Positions 26,335 through 35,183 of a stretch of DNA of 64,000 nucleotides are shown piece after piece. Positions within the stretch are counted from its first letter, which is position 1; every line of letters starts with the position of its first letter. The notes beneath the pieces were generated by a model, which was given only the letters and a program-made list of their open reading frames with translations, was not told where the DNA came from and ran no database searches. Position numbers and translations under genes: made by a program. Location: assembly GCA_944324075.1 (NCBI GenBank), contig CALUUZ010000002.1, positions 1 through 64,000 of the forward strand, given 5' to 3'. This DNA comes from Candidatus Mailhella excrementigallinarum. GTDB taxonomy: Bacteria; Desulfobacterota; Desulfovibrionia; Desulfovibrionales; Desulfovibrionaceae.

Positions 26335-27917
26335 GCGCCCGGCAGAAAATGGGAGCCGCCGCGCTGATCATGGGCTTCAGCGTGCTGCTCTCCCGCTTCA
26401 TGGGGCTGGCGCGGGACAAGGTGATCTCCTGGCAGTTCGGCGCCGCGGGCGAATCCGATATTTACTTCACGGCATTTGTCGTGCCGGATTTCATCAATTA
26501 TCTGCTGGCGGGCGGTTATATTTCCATCACGCTGATTCCGCTTCTGAGCGCGCTGTTCGAGGAGGACGAAGAGGACGGCTGGCGTTTTTTCGGTGCGGTG
26601 TTCACCTGGGCGACACTGGCCATCCTTGGCCTTGCCGTGCTGGGCTGGCTGTTTGCCGCTCCGCTGGCGCGGCTTGTCGCGCCGGGCTTCACGGTGGAAC
26701 AGCATGCACGGCTGGCGCATTTTCTGCGTATTGTCCTGCCTGCCCAGATATTTTTTCTGCCGGGAGCCTGTCTTTCCGCGCTGCTGTATATCCGGCGGCA
26801 GTTCGCGGTGCCCGCCCTGATGCCCTTGATATATAACGGCTTTATTCTGCTGGGCGGGATGCTCCTGCCCGCGCTGGGGCTGGCGCGCGGCATGGAGGGC
26901 TTTTGCTGGGGGGTACTGGCCGGCGCTTTCGCAGGGGCTTTTCTGCTGCCCTGTATCGCGGCACGAAAAGGGGGGCTGAAGTTCCGCCCCGCGCTGACTC
27001 ATCCCCGGCTCGGCAGGCTGGCATGGCTGGCTCTTCCGCTCATCGTGGGGCAGTCCGTGGTGGTTCTGGATGAACAGTTCGTGCGTATTTTCGGCAGCCT
27101 TGGCGGAGAGGGGGCGGTAAGCCTCCTCAACTATGCCCGGCGGATCATGATGGTGCCCGTGGGCGTGGTGGCCCAGGCGGCGGGAGTGGCCTCCTTTCCC
27201 TTTCTGGCGTCACTTGCGGCGAAGAGGTCCTGGGGCGAGTTTGACGGCACGCTGCGCACTGCGCTGCGCAGCTCCATGATTGTGGTTGTGCCCATGACGG
27301 CCTGGCTGCTGCTGGTGTCTCCATATGTCCTCGGGCTTATTTTTGAAGGAGGGCGTTTTTCTCCGGAACAGACGGCGCAGGCGGCTCCTCTGTTGCGGAT
27401 CATGCTGCTGGCCGTGCCGTTCTGGGCGCTGCAGCAGGTTACGGGGCGCGCCTTTTATGCCCGTCAGGATACTGTAACGCCCGCCGTGGTGGGTACGCTG
27501 GCCACGTTTGCAGCTCTTCCCGCATATGTCTGGCTGCTGCCTTCGCTGGGGGAGACGGCGGCCGCGGGAGTGGCCTGTGTGGCGTCATCCTCCGTTGCGC
27601 TGTATGCCGTTGCGCTGATATTCGTGGCGGGAAGGCGCTGGGGGTGGACAGCCTTCGACGGAGTGGGAATGGCCTTGTTGCGCAGCATGGCGCTGTGTCT
27701 GCCCGCGCTGGCTATGGGCTGGGGCGCCGCCTGGATTGTCGGCGGACTGGAGAGCGCGGCCGGAGGCATGCTGCCGCCGCTGGCCCGGCAGCTTGCCGTG
27801 CTGACGGTCAGCGGGCTGGCCTTCATGCTGGGCTGGGGGCTGGCGGCGCGCCTTTTCGCGCCGGAATATCTGCATATTGTGGCCGGCCCTCTGCTGCGCC
27901 GTCTGCGGAAAAAGTGA
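26322..27917 (+). CDS. murJ: Lipid II flippase MurJ
   Basis: This 531-residue membrane protein begins with the MurJ signature: SVLLSRFMGLARDKVISWQFGAAGESDIYFTA, here residues 20 to about 52, with the Arg and Asp residues of the central cavity. Fourteen or so membrane helices follow, and LLNYARRIMMVPVGVVAQA in mid-protein is typical. MurJ moves lipid-linked peptidoglycan precursors to the outer face of the inner membrane. Its start lies inside the preceding gene, 13 bases before that gene's stop. Confidence 0.93.
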   Translation: MAILSARQKMGAAALIMGFSVLLSRFMGLARDKVISWQFGAAGESDIYFTAFVVPDFINYLLAGGYISITLIPLLSALFEEDEEDGWRFFGAVFTWATLAILGLAVLGWLFAAPLARLVAPGFTVEQHARLAHFLRIVLPAQIFFLPGACLSALLYIRRQFAVPALMPLIYNGFILLGGMLLPALGLARGMEGFCWGVLAGAFAGAFLLPCIAARKGGLKFRPALTHPRLGRLAWLALPLIVGQSVVVLDEQFVRIFGSLGGEGAVSLLNYARRIMMVPVGVVAQAAGVASFPFLASLAAKRSWGEFDGTLRTALRSSMIVVVPMTAWLLLVSPYVLGLIFEGGRFSPEQTAQAAPLLRIMLLAVPFWALQQVTGRAFYARQDTVTPAVVGTLATFAALPAYVWLLPSLGETAAAGVACVASSSVALYAVALIFVAGRRWGWTAFDGVGMALLRSMALCLPALAMGWGAAWIVGGLESAAGGMLPPLARQLAVLTVSGLAFMLGWGLAARLFAPEYLHIVAGPLLRRLRKK

Positions 27918-27960
27918 CATGATGCGCCTGGCCGTATCCGCCGGCCGGAGGAGGTGAAAC

Positions 27961-28815
27961 GTGCTCCAGGTCATACGCGCCCGCAAGGCTGGTTTCTGCA
28001 TGGGGGTAGCCATGGCGCTGCGCAAGCTTGACGAGGCGGTGGACGCCCGCCCGTGCGGCAGGGTGGCGACCCTTGGCGAGATTATCCATAACCCTCAGGT
28101 GCTGGAAGAGTATGCCGCGCGGGGTGTCTCCTGCCTGCGTTCGCCGGAGGAGGCTCTGCCCGGACAGGTCGTGCTGATCCGCGCGCATGGCGTTCCCCGC
28201 GATACGGAGGCCGCTTTGCGTTTACGGGGGGTCATCGTGATTGACGCCACCTGTCCGCGCGTGAAGGCCGCCCAACTGGCCATTGCCGAAGCCACGGCGG
28301 GGGGGCTGCCGCTGCTGCTGTATGGAGAGGCGGAACATCCGGAGGTCAAGGGGCTGCTTTCCTACGCGCACGGGCATCGGCATGTATTCGGCAATGTGGA
28401 GGAGCTTGCCCGTTCCCTTGCCGGACTGGAACAGGGAACGGACATCGTCCTGGCCGCGCAGACCACGCAGGATCGCCGCCAGTTCGAGACCTTGCGCGCC
28501 GAACTGGATCAGCATATGGATACGAGTGTCCGGGTACTGGATACCATTTGCGATGCCACGCGCCAGCGGCAGGAGGAGGCTCAGGAACTGTCGGACCGGG
28601 TGGACGCCATGGTCGTGGTGGGCGGCCGCAGCAGCGGAAATACCCGCAGGCTGGCGGAGCTGGCGGCGCGCCGGGTGCCCGCCTTTCTCGTGGAAACGGC
28701 GGAAGAGCTGGAACCGGAAAAATTTGCGGGATTTTCCGTCATAGGTCTAACGGCCGGAGCATCTACGCCGAAAAGACTTGTTAATGCCGTTGAAAAACGG
28801 TTGTCCGAGTTCTGA
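27961..28815 (+). CDS. ispH: 4-hydroxy-3-methylbut-2-enyl diphosphate reductase
   Basis: This 284-residue enzyme catalyses the last step of the MEP isoprenoid pathway, making IPP and DMAPP. The three cluster cysteines are visible: C13 in GFCMGV, C98 in DATCPRV and the one in LDTICDATRQRQ. The substrate histidines are also present (IIHNPQV at 43 and RAHGVP at 76). It starts with GTG at 27961, supported by GGAGGTG just upstream. The protein fits the compact ~280-residue IspH group. It sits between murJ and cheV; lipid-carrier synthesis links it loosely to murJ. Confidence 0.95.
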   Translation: MLQVIRARKAGFCMGVAMALRKLDEAVDARPCGRVATLGEIIHNPQVLEEYAARGVSCLRSPEEALPGQVVLIRAHGVPRDTEAALRLRGVIVIDATCPRVKAAQLAIAEATAGGLPLLLYGEAEHPEVKGLLSYAHGHRHVFGNVEELARSLAGLEQGTDIVLAAQTTQDRRQFETLRAELDQHMDTSVRVLDTICDATRQRQEEAQELSDRVDAMVVVGGRSSGNTRRLAELAARRVPAFLVETAEELEPEKFAGFSVIGLTAGASTPKRLVNAVEKRLSEF

Positions 28816-28837
28816 GAGAATACCTCGCGGAGGCAAC

Positions 28838-29806
28838 ATGTCGCAGACGAATATTTTGCTGGAGGCCGGCACCAACGAGCTGGAAATCGTCGAATTTTTC
28901 CTTGACGAGCCGGGAGACGACGGCAAGCCCTACCGGGGCTATTACGGCGTCAATGTGGCCAAGGTGCTGGAAATCATTCAGATGCCCAAGATCACGAGTC
29001 TGCCCGAGGTTCAGGACCCTTCCGTTCTTGGCGCGTTCAATCTGCGTTCCCATATCATTCCCCTGGTGGATCTTTCCCTCTGGCTGGGCAAGGCTCCGGT
29101 CGAGCACAGGGAAGCTCCCAAAGTTATTGTGACGGAGTTCAACAGCGTCACCACGGCGTTTCAGGTGGCGGGGGTCAACCGCATCCACCGCATCAGCTGG
29201 GAAGAGGTCGAGCCGCCCAGCAAGTATGTGGCCATGGTGTCCAAAAGCAATATCACCGGCGTGGTCAAGATGGAGAACCGCATCATTTTCCTGCTGGATC
29301 TGGAAAATGTGGTGGCCAAGCTGAATCCTTCCCTCGGGTTGAGGCTGGATACCGCCATCGACTGGGGCAGCGAGGAGTGCTATCGCGCGCTGGTGGCCGA
29401 TGATTCCACCCTGATCCGTGAAATGCTCAAGGATCTGCTGCAGAAGGCCAACTTTGAGGTGGAAGCGGTGACCAACGGGCGCGAGGCATGGGAACGCCTG
29501 TGCGAGATCAGACGGCGGGCCGAGGAAGAAGGGCGCCCGGTGCGGGATTATGTGCAGGTGCTGGTCTCGGACATCGAAATGCCCAGCATGGACGGGCACA
29601 ATCTCTGCAAGCGGGTGAAGGAGGATACGGCTCTGCGGGAACTGCCGGTGATCCTCTTTTCTTCGCTGATCACGGACAAGCTGCGGCACAAGGGCGTTTC
29701 CGTGGGGGCGGATGACCAGATCTCCAAACCTGAAGTCACGCAGCTTGCCAAGCGCGCCTATGCCCTGATCAAGGCCCGGGCGGAGCGGGCGGCTTCCGCA
29801 TCCTGA
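28838..29806 (+). CDS. cheV: Chemotaxis coupling protein CheV (CheW-receiver)
   Basis: This 322-residue protein combines a CheW-like domain (about 10-165; FNLRSHIIPLVDLSLWLG) with a receiver domain (about 180-310; LVADDSTLIREML, phosphoacceptor in VLVSDIEMPSMDG, and ISKPE). CheV couples chemoreceptors to CheA and is tuned by phosphorylation of its receiver. GCGGAGG precedes the ATG at 28838. No other chemotaxis gene adjoins it. All receiver residues look functional, unlike the pseudo-receiver encoded at 61701. Confidence 0.93.
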   Translation: MSQTNILLEAGTNELEIVEFFLDEPGDDGKPYRGYYGVNVAKVLEIIQMPKITSLPEVQDPSVLGAFNLRSHIIPLVDLSLWLGKAPVEHREAPKVIVTEFNSVTTAFQVAGVNRIHRISWEEVEPPSKYVAMVSKSNITGVVKMENRIIFLLDLENVVAKLNPSLGLRLDTAIDWGSEECYRALVADDSTLIREMLKDLLQKANFEVEAVTNGREAWERLCEIRRRAEEEGRPVRDYVQVLVSDIEMPSMDGHNLCKRVKEDTALRELPVILFSSLITDKLRHKGVSVGADDQISKPEVTQLAKRAYALIKARAERAASAS

Positions 29807-29811
29807 CCGAG

Positions 29812-30039
29812 ATGCCTGACGGGCTGGCGGCACTCTGTGTTCCGGCCTTTGCCGGACAGATGATGGTGACGTTGAGCGTACTCTTCCATCCGGAGCGGAA
29901 ATTTCCGTTCCGGATATTCGTGTTATGGCTGCTGTGTGCGCTGCCGATTCTGGCGGCGGCCTGGCGGGATGCAGACTTTACCCTTGCGCTGGGAGAGTGC
30001 GTTCTTGGCGCGGCGTTCGCATGCGTGTGGAAGAGGTGA
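29812..30039 (+). CDS. Small hypothetical membrane protein
   Basis: This 75-residue frame follows cheV after five bases. It contains two hydrophobic stretches (LAALCVPAFAGQMMVTLSVL and FVLWLLCALPILAAAW) and ends CVWKR. The ribosome binding site is weak and I recognise no family. It ends 27 bases before the 3' end of the convergent Crp-like gene. It may be real because it fills the gap exactly, but chance cannot be excluded. Confidence 0.4.
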   Translation: MPDGLAALCVPAFAGQMMVTLSVLFHPERKFPFRIFVLWLLCALPILAAAWRDADFTLALGECVLGAAFACVWKR

Positions 30040-30066
30040 TTTCCATATGCGGCAGAGATAAGCTGT

Positions 30067-30789
30067 TCAGGTGTTTTTTTCGGAACCGGCCGGGGCGGCC
30101 AGGTCGTGCCAGCAGCGCAGGTCTTTGTCTGAAAAGAAAGCGGACCGGAGCCTCAATCTGCCGCGCCGGATTTCAAGCAGACTTTCGTTCTGCATGCGCT
30201 GGAGCAGCCTGCCCACGCTGACCCGATGCACGCCGACAAGCTCCGCAAGTTCCATCTGGGAGACGACAAGTTCCGGTGCGTCTTCGTTATTGATGTGTCC
30301 TCCTTCAGCGTTTGCCAGGGAGGCGATGCACAGCTTGAGACGGGTCAGAGGCGTTTCATAGGCGATGCTCACCAGATCGGAGCCCATGAGATGCATTTTC
30401 AGCGCCACGCTGCACATCAGCCGGTTGGCGAAAAAGGCGTCCTGCCGCATCAGAAGGCCCGCTGTGGCGCGGTCAAAACGGATCAGAGTCAGATCACGGA
30501 TGGCGTCACAGTCGATTTGTACCGGACGCCGGGAAAAGAAATAGCTTTCATAGATGAAATACCCCCGTCCCACCAGGTGAAGCGTCTTGCGTTCGCCCCC
30601 TTCCGAAGTGCGGAACGTGCGCAGCAGACCTTCCTCAATATAATACAGGCTGGAGATTTCCTCTCCCGGTGTGGCGGGAAGAGGGGCGCCCCGGCGGATG
30701 TTCCTGCGTTCGCCCCGCGCAAGGGTGGCGGCGGGCAGCAGAGCGGAAGAAGGCAGAGGCGGCAAAGCCTGAAGAAGCGGAGCGGACAT
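30067..30789 (-). CDS. Crp/Fnr family transcriptional regulator, locus B
   Basis: This 240-residue protein has a cyclic-nucleotide-type beta barrel (YYIEEGLLRTFRTSEGGERKT...GRGYFIYES), a long dimer helix and a C-terminal helix-turn-helix (SQMELAELVGVHRVSVGRLLQRM). There is no N-terminal four-cysteine set, so it is not an Fe-S Fnr. The ATG complementary to 30787-30789 has GGAG upstream; the frame continues another 45 codons upstream but without support and into a repeat. It lies 3' of the flavoprotein/ferredoxin/DASS operon on the same strand and is the best candidate to bind the dyad at 34674-34697. Confidence 0.87.
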   Translation of the reverse strand: MSAPLLQALPPLPSSALLPAATLARGERRNIRRGAPLPATPGEEISSLYYIEEGLLRTFRTSEGGERKTLHLVGRGYFIYESYFFSRRPVQIDCDAIRDLTLIRFDRATAGLLMRQDAFFANRLMCSVALKMHLMGSDLVSIAYETPLTRLKLCIASLANAEGGHINNEDAPELVVSQMELAELVGVHRVSVGRLLQRMQNESLLEIRRGRLRLRSAFFSDKDLRCWHDLAAPAGSEKNT

Positions 30790-30837
30790 GCGGGGTTCTC
30801 CGAACATTACCGTGACCGGAAAGGCTGCTGGTATAGA

Positions 30838-31080
30838 ACAATGTTGATACCGCTGTGCGGGACGTGTATTTTTACTAAGGCATGGGCGGCAACATACGTT
30901 GCCGCAAAGGCAGCATGTATCCACGGCCGGCTCGCTTGCGCCTCGTGAAGCTGTGCTTCACTCGGCTCCGCTCCGCGAAACATTGCTTCCGCTCCTCGCC
31001 CCCCCCCGCCGCATGACCATGCGGCGGGGGGGCGTCGCTCCATGCTCGCTAACGCTCGCGCCTCCGGCGGTCAAGGAGTT
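30838..31080. repeat. Intergenic repeat, family 2
   Basis: This mosaic includes GACGTGTATTTTTACT, GTTGCCGCAAAGGCAGC, CATGTATCCACGGCCGGCTC and CATGACCATGCGGCGGGG. The first three recur at 34749-34895, the third recurs inverted near 48188, and the last recurs near 52184. It occupies most of the 358-base gap between the flavoprotein and the Crp-like gene. Confidence 0.6.
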
Positions 31081-31087
31081 ATGGGGG

Positions 31088-31110
31088 CCGGGGGAGATTA
31101 TCTCCCCCGG
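31088..31110 (-). terminator. Hairpin downstream of the locus B operon
   Basis: CCGGGGGAGA and TCTCCCCCGG pair around TTA, and a second GC stem (GCGGGGC/GCCCCGC) lies next to it at 31117-31133. Both fall just past the flavoprotein stop on the minus strand. Confidence 0.55.
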
Positions 31111-31147
31111 TGGGGCGCGGGGCGAAGCCCCGCTTTACAGCCTTGCA

Positions 31148-32839
31148 CTATACCATATTACGTTTGCGCCATTCCGTTTGTATTTCGCCTTCCCTGAGAA
31201 AGACGTCCAGAAAAAGTTCGCCCAGCATGGGGTTGGTGAAGGTGTAATCCGCGCGCAGATGAGGGCCTCTGCTTTCTCTGCGCTCGCGCGCGGCAACCAT
31301 GAGTGCTTCTCCCACATCCATGAGATCAAGGCTTTCCAGAGCGCGCAGCAGGGTATGCGAGCAGACGGCGCCCAGACCCGCGCGGCTTTTGCCGCGCAGA
31401 GCGCGCATGTAGTGCAGGCCCGCATCCAGCAGGCTTTCGGAGCGCTTTTCAAAGGGGCCGGCCGGAGCATAGTCGCTCATGAGCTGCTGCACGGCCATGT
31501 TGGCTTCATCCCAGGCATACCCGCGCTCTCCGCGTTTCATGATGTCCGCGCAGAGAGCGAGAGTCCGTTCCACGGCGGGATGCCGTTCCAGGCTGCCGCG
31601 CAGCGTTCTTCCGGCTGCCGAAGTCCCCGCGTGGTCGCCGCTGATCCAGCCGTACACCGCCGCACCGCCGATGTCGGCGCGGAAGTTGCCCACCACATCC
31701 CCGGCCGCGTAGAGGCCGGGCAGGCTGCACTGTCCGTTGATATCCACATCCAGTCCCTTGCCGATGAGGAAGGGCTCGTACTGCATGAATTCCACGGCAT
31801 GTCTGGCCGGGTCTATACCTTCCCTGTCCATGTAGTCGAGCAGGGCGGTGAGGCCTTCACCCTTCATGCCCCAGCGCATGTACGCCAGATCTTCAGGCGA
31901 GGTTTCCGAGCAGTCAAGATAGGCCGGGCCGCTTCCGTTCTTCACTACTTCCGTGAAAGAGGCGTTCCAGATATCCGAGGTGATGTCGCCGAGTTCCTTT
32001 GTGGGTTTGCTGACGAAGGGGCCGAGGGTTCGTCCGTCCGGGTACTTGTACACGCCGATCCAGGTGGATTTGCCCGCGCGCTCGAAGTAGCGCGGTCCGG
32101 CGTGGCGGGTGGCCAGTTCCAGATTGACCAGCTTCGCTCCGGCCCGGAAGCTCTGGGCGATGCCGCCCCCGGCGTTGCCGGGGCAGAAGGCCGTGTTGAA
32201 CATCCAGCCGGGCGTGGCCTTGTTGACGTACAGGCGGGTGGTGCAGCCCGTGGCCACAACGACGCATTTCGCCCGGATCAGGGTAAAGGCCGGTTCATCC
32301 CGCGAGGTGTCCAGCGTCAGCGCTCCGGCGATTTCGCCGTCTTCCGCCAGCAGTTCAATGACGGCATGATGATTGAGGATACCCGCCCCGCGCTTGCGCG
32401 CTTCTCTGGTCAGAATGGGTTTCTGCTGTGCTCCGTCGTACTTGAGGGCGCTGCGGATGCGCCCGGGAAAGGCATGGCCGGTGAATTCCCAGTCTCCGGT
32501 GGGGCGCATGGGAATGCCCCATGCATCCCACATCTTGACGATATCAAAGGATTTTTCAAGAAAGCGTCTGGTCAGGACGGTATCGTGGCACAGCCCGAAC
32601 TGGGAGAAATTGAGAACCTCGTTCATGATGACCCGGTAATCCGGGCCGTGTTTTTCCGGTATCCAGCAGCGGAAATGATCATTGCCGGTAGCTCCGGAGC
32701 CGCTGCGCCTCGTGTTGGCCTTTTCCGCCACAATGACTTTCGCCCCCCGATCTGCTGAAGCTATGGCCGCCATGAGCCCGGCGATGCCGCCGCCCATGAC
32801 CAGCACGTCGGTGTCGATGCTCTGTGCGATGCTATACAT
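31148..32839 (-). CDS. AprA/fumarate-reductase-type FAD oxidoreductase, locus B
   Basis: This 563-residue paralogue of the locus A flavoprotein shares the FAD motif (VMGGGIAGLMAAIASADRG), RRSGSGATGNDHFRC, KSTWIGVYKYPDGRTLG and the C-terminal YTFTNPMLGELFLDVFLREG. It is closer to the locus A enzyme than to the locus C one. It overlaps the ferredoxin gene by eight bases, in the order transporter, ferredoxin, flavoprotein. It is predicted to be cytoplasmic and to exchange electrons with that ferredoxin. Being in one operon with a DASS transporter, it probably acts on an imported dianion. It lacks the AprA-type RSGAVAQG stretch, so APS reduction is unlikely. Confidence 0.82.
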   Translation of the reverse strand: MYSIAQSIDTDVLVMGGGIAGLMAAIASADRGAKVIVAEKANTRRSGSGATGNDHFRCWIPEKHGPDYRVIMNEVLNFSQFGLCHDTVLTRRFLEKSFDIVKMWDAWGIPMRPTGDWEFTGHAFPGRIRSALKYDGAQQKPILTREARKRGAGILNHHAVIELLAEDGEIAGALTLDTSRDEPAFTLIRAKCVVVATGCTTRLYVNKATPGWMFNTAFCPGNAGGGIAQSFRAGAKLVNLELATRHAGPRYFERAGKSTWIGVYKYPDGRTLGPFVSKPTKELGDITSDIWNASFTEVVKNGSGPAYLDCSETSPEDLAYMRWGMKGEGLTALLDYMDREGIDPARHAVEFMQYEPFLIGKGLDVDINGQCSLPGLYAAGDVVGNFRADIGGAAVYGWISGDHAGTSAAGRTLRGSLERHPAVERTLALCADIMKRGERGYAWDEANMAVQQLMSDYAPAGPFEKRSESLLDAGLHYMRALRGKSRAGLGAVCSHTLLRALESLDLMDVGEALMVAARERRESRGPHLRADYTFTNPMLGELFLDVFLREGEIQTEWRKRNMV

Positions 32840-33086
32840 GACGCGGCTCCCGCGGTTTCAGTGTCGATGCGTCCACATGCAGCAGCATGCAGGGAAGCGG
32901 AACGGAGAGGGAAACGGCCCCGGCCGGGCAGTCCAGCACGCAGGCGTTGCAGTGCCAGCACTCGCGCCGGAATTTCACTTCCGGAATCTTGTCGTTGTCC
33001 TTGTGGTGCCGGAATACCTGCACGGGGCAGATTTCCGCGCAGGTTCCGCAGCCGGTGCATTTTTCCCTGTCGATGACCGGGGGCAT
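32832..33086 (-). CDS. AprB-like 2x[4Fe-4S] ferredoxin, locus B
   Basis: This 84-residue ferredoxin starts MPPVIDREKC like its locus A counterpart and has CTGCGTCAEIC and CWHCNACVLDCP. It lies between the DASS gene (21-base gap) and the flavoprotein (8-base overlap), so the three form one transcription unit. The first ten residues are identical to the locus A protein, which indicates a shared partner surface. Confidence 0.88.
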   Translation of the reverse strand: MPPVIDREKCTGCGTCAEICPVQVFRHHKDNDKIPEVKFRRECWHCNACVLDCPAGAVSLSVPLPCMLLHVDASTLKPREPRHV

Positions 33087-33107
33087 GACGCGCTCCTTGG
33101 TTAAGGG

Positions 33108-34595
33108 TTATCCGAGAATCATGGGGCCGAAAAGCCAGCAGAAAAGGAAGGTGATCAGTGAGACCGTGAGGGTGGTCCAGAAGCCGTACCAGACGAAATC
33201 CCGCGCGTGGACGTATTCTCCTCCGCCGATCATGGCCGCCGCGCCGGTGAGAGAGGAAAAGGGGAACATGATCGCCACGTTGCAGGCGAACCCGACGGAA
33301 AGGCAGGAGGCCAGAGGGTGAAAGCCGTATGCAGAGGCCAGGCTGGCGGTGATGGGCAGCATCAGGGCCACAAGAGCAAGATTGCTGACCACCTGGGAAG
33401 CCAGACCGGTAAGCAGCACCATGACCAGCCATACCCAGACGCCGGAAACTCCGCCCAGCACGGACTGGATCAGGCCGGCGGCCCACTTGTCCACGCCGCC
33501 TTGCAGCAACACACTGCCGAAGGTGATGGTGCCGACCATGATGAGAAGAATGTGCCAGGAAATATTGCGGATGGCCTGCTCCAGAGTCATGGAAAATTCG
33601 AATTTTCCGCTTTGCTCATTGCGGCGCAGGGGGATGAGGAATGTCGCCAGCCCCATGAGCACGGCCACGAAAGGAGCGCTCAGCAGTTTTTCTCCCGCCG
33701 TCCAGCCTGCCGCTCCGGCCAGTTGCGGCCCGGCGCACCACAGGAAGAGGGCCGTGCCCATGACGCCCATGGCGATGTGTTCGTGCCGCGTCACGGGGCC
33801 GAGCTCCTTCAGCCGGGCGCGCAGGAAATCTTCGGACATGGGCATGCGCGAAGCTTCGCCGCGCAGGGGGAAGATCAGCCAGCACAGGGCAAACATGGCC
33901 AGCAGGGTGAGTACGGTCAGGGGCATGCCCAGAGCCGTCCACTCCCAGAAGGTGGTTTCATGCCGGAGTGTGGCGGCGATAAGGCCGATGACCACGATGT
34001 TCGGAGCGCCGCCCAGCGGGGTGCCCGCTCCGCCCACGGCGGGCGCCACGGCGGAGAGCACGGTGAGCGAACGCATCATGCCGTTGCTGGGCGGCAGCAT
34101 GCAGGAACGGCCTATGGTCACCGCGATGGAGACAAAAAGGACGGCAAGGGGGATGTTGGGCGCAATGGCGGAAAGCAGGCCCGCGCTCATGGTGAACACC
34201 AGAAGGAAGCGGGTCACACTGCCCCTGATGAAGGGCAGATTCAGACACCAGTAGGCGTAACGTTCGATAAAGTTGCTTTCCTTGAGCAGGCCGATGATGA
34301 TGGTTGCGCCGAACAGCAGCATGCAGGAAGGCGTGCCGATGGCCGCAAATACCTTGGCGGCGGGAAGCACACCCAGAAAGGCGAAAATGGGGATGCTCAT
34401 CAGCGAGGTGGCGGGCATGGGCAGAAGTTCGCTCATCCACCAGACCAGCAGCCAGACGCAGCCGGCCAGACAGCGCATGCCTTCGGGGGTCATGCCCTCC
34501 AGCGGTTCGATATCCTTGAGCAGAAAGCAGAGCGCAGGGCCGAGGACAAAGAAGAAAATCTGGGAGGCAAGACCTTTTTGCTGTGTCGTGGCCAT
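33108..34595 (-). CDS. DASS (SLC13) family anion symporter, locus B
   Basis: This 495-residue membrane protein shows the DASS repeats: GTPLGGAPNIVVIGL in the first half and SQVVSNLALVALMLPI in the second, where the usual SNT reads SNL. The ATG complementary to 34593-34595 has AAGGAG upstream; the frame runs on into an intergenic repeat and was trimmed. It is the first gene of the locus B operon and presumably imports the substrate of the flavoprotein. SNT residues contact sodium and carboxylate in known DASS structures, so the Thr to Leu change may mean altered ion or substrate binding. Confidence 0.88.
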   Translation of the reverse strand: MATTQQKGLASQIFFFVLGPALCFLLKDIEPLEGMTPEGMRCLAGCVWLLVWWMSELLPMPATSLMSIPIFAFLGVLPAAKVFAAIGTPSCMLLFGATIIIGLLKESNFIERYAYWCLNLPFIRGSVTRFLLVFTMSAGLLSAIAPNIPLAVLFVSIAVTIGRSCMLPPSNGMMRSLTVLSAVAPAVGGAGTPLGGAPNIVVIGLIAATLRHETTFWEWTALGMPLTVLTLLAMFALCWLIFPLRGEASRMPMSEDFLRARLKELGPVTRHEHIAMGVMGTALFLWCAGPQLAGAAGWTAGEKLLSAPFVAVLMGLATFLIPLRRNEQSGKFEFSMTLEQAIRNISWHILLIMVGTITFGSVLLQGGVDKWAAGLIQSVLGGVSGVWVWLVMVLLTGLASQVVSNLALVALMLPITASLASAYGFHPLASCLSVGFACNVAIMFPFSSLTGAAAMIGGGEYVHARDFVWYGFWTTLTVSLITFLFCWLFGPMILG

Positions 34596-34650
34596 AACAT
34601 GTCTCCTTGTCGCGGAAGAGAGGCGCGCCGCGGCGCGTCGGGGTAAGGGA

Positions 34651-34697
34651 ATAATATGTGAAAAAAATCTCCTGTTATGCAACGGGCGTTGCATAAC
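34651..34697 (-). promoter_or_regulatory. Locus B promoter with Crp/Fnr-type dyad at about -41.5
   Basis: The arms GTTATGCAAC (34674-34683) and GTTGCATAAC (34688-34697) are a perfect inverted repeat around GGGC. On the minus strand a TATTAT -10 element lies at 34651-34656. With +1 near 34644 the dyad centre falls at about -41.5, the classic class II activator position, and a normal -35 box is missing. The DASS start codon is about 50 bases further on. Confidence 0.7.
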
Positions 34698-34714
34698 GAA
34701 AAATTTTGCTCTGT

Positions 34715-35070
34715 TCCAAACCGTGCTGATGGTGTTGCGCGAGACGTGTATTTTTACTGCGGCACAGGTGGCAAGAGCCGTTGCCGCAAAGACAGCCCGC
34801 GTTCCACACGGGCGAGCGGCAGTCGTCAGGCGACGCAGGCGCCTTGCGAGTGGCGACAGCAGAGATAAGGCATCATGTATCCACGGCCGGCTCGCCGGAG
34901 CCTTCGGGCGGCAAAGCCGCACGAAGGCTCCGCTCCGCGAGACCTTTGACCGCTTCTCATCTCTGCTCCCGATGCCCGTGCGCCTCGCTGTACTCGGCAA
35001 CGGGCACGGCCCTTGCGGGGCCGCCGTCCGGTCGGTCCCCCCTCCATGCTGCATTGTCGTGCGGCCGGGG
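34715..35070. repeat. Intergenic repeat, family 2 (longest copy)
   Basis: Modules shared with other copies include GACGTGTATTTTTACT, GTTGCCGCAAAGACAGC, GCGTTCCACACGGGCGAGCG (inverted near 48270), CATGTATCCACGGCCGGCTC and CTCATCTCTGCTCCCGATGC (near 52207). Order and content differ between copies, so this is a mosaic. With the promoter and the hairpin at 35151 it accounts for the 588-base gap. Confidence 0.6.
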
Positions 35071-35150
35071 GTTCGCCGCATTCTACGGCAGAGCCAAAAA
35101 TTTTGTACGTTTTTGCGTATCCGGTTCGTGGGGGAGTTGCCGCAGCGTGC

Positions 35151-35174
35151 GGCCCGGCACATGCGCGCCGGGCC
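35151..35174 (-). terminator. Hairpin downstream of locus C
   Basis: GGCCCGGC and GCCGGGCC pair around eight bases, ten bases past the ferredoxin stop. There is no T tract. Confidence 0.45.
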
Positions 35175-35183
35175 GGGAGGGGA

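Noticed and set aside
30838-31080. Remnant of an insertion sequence
   Set aside because: No transposase fragment and no terminal inverted repeats with target duplication; the pattern is a dispersed structured repeat.
30899-32758. A 619-codon frame opposite the locus B flavoprotein
   Set aside because: Antisense shadow; its first part lies in an intergenic repeat.
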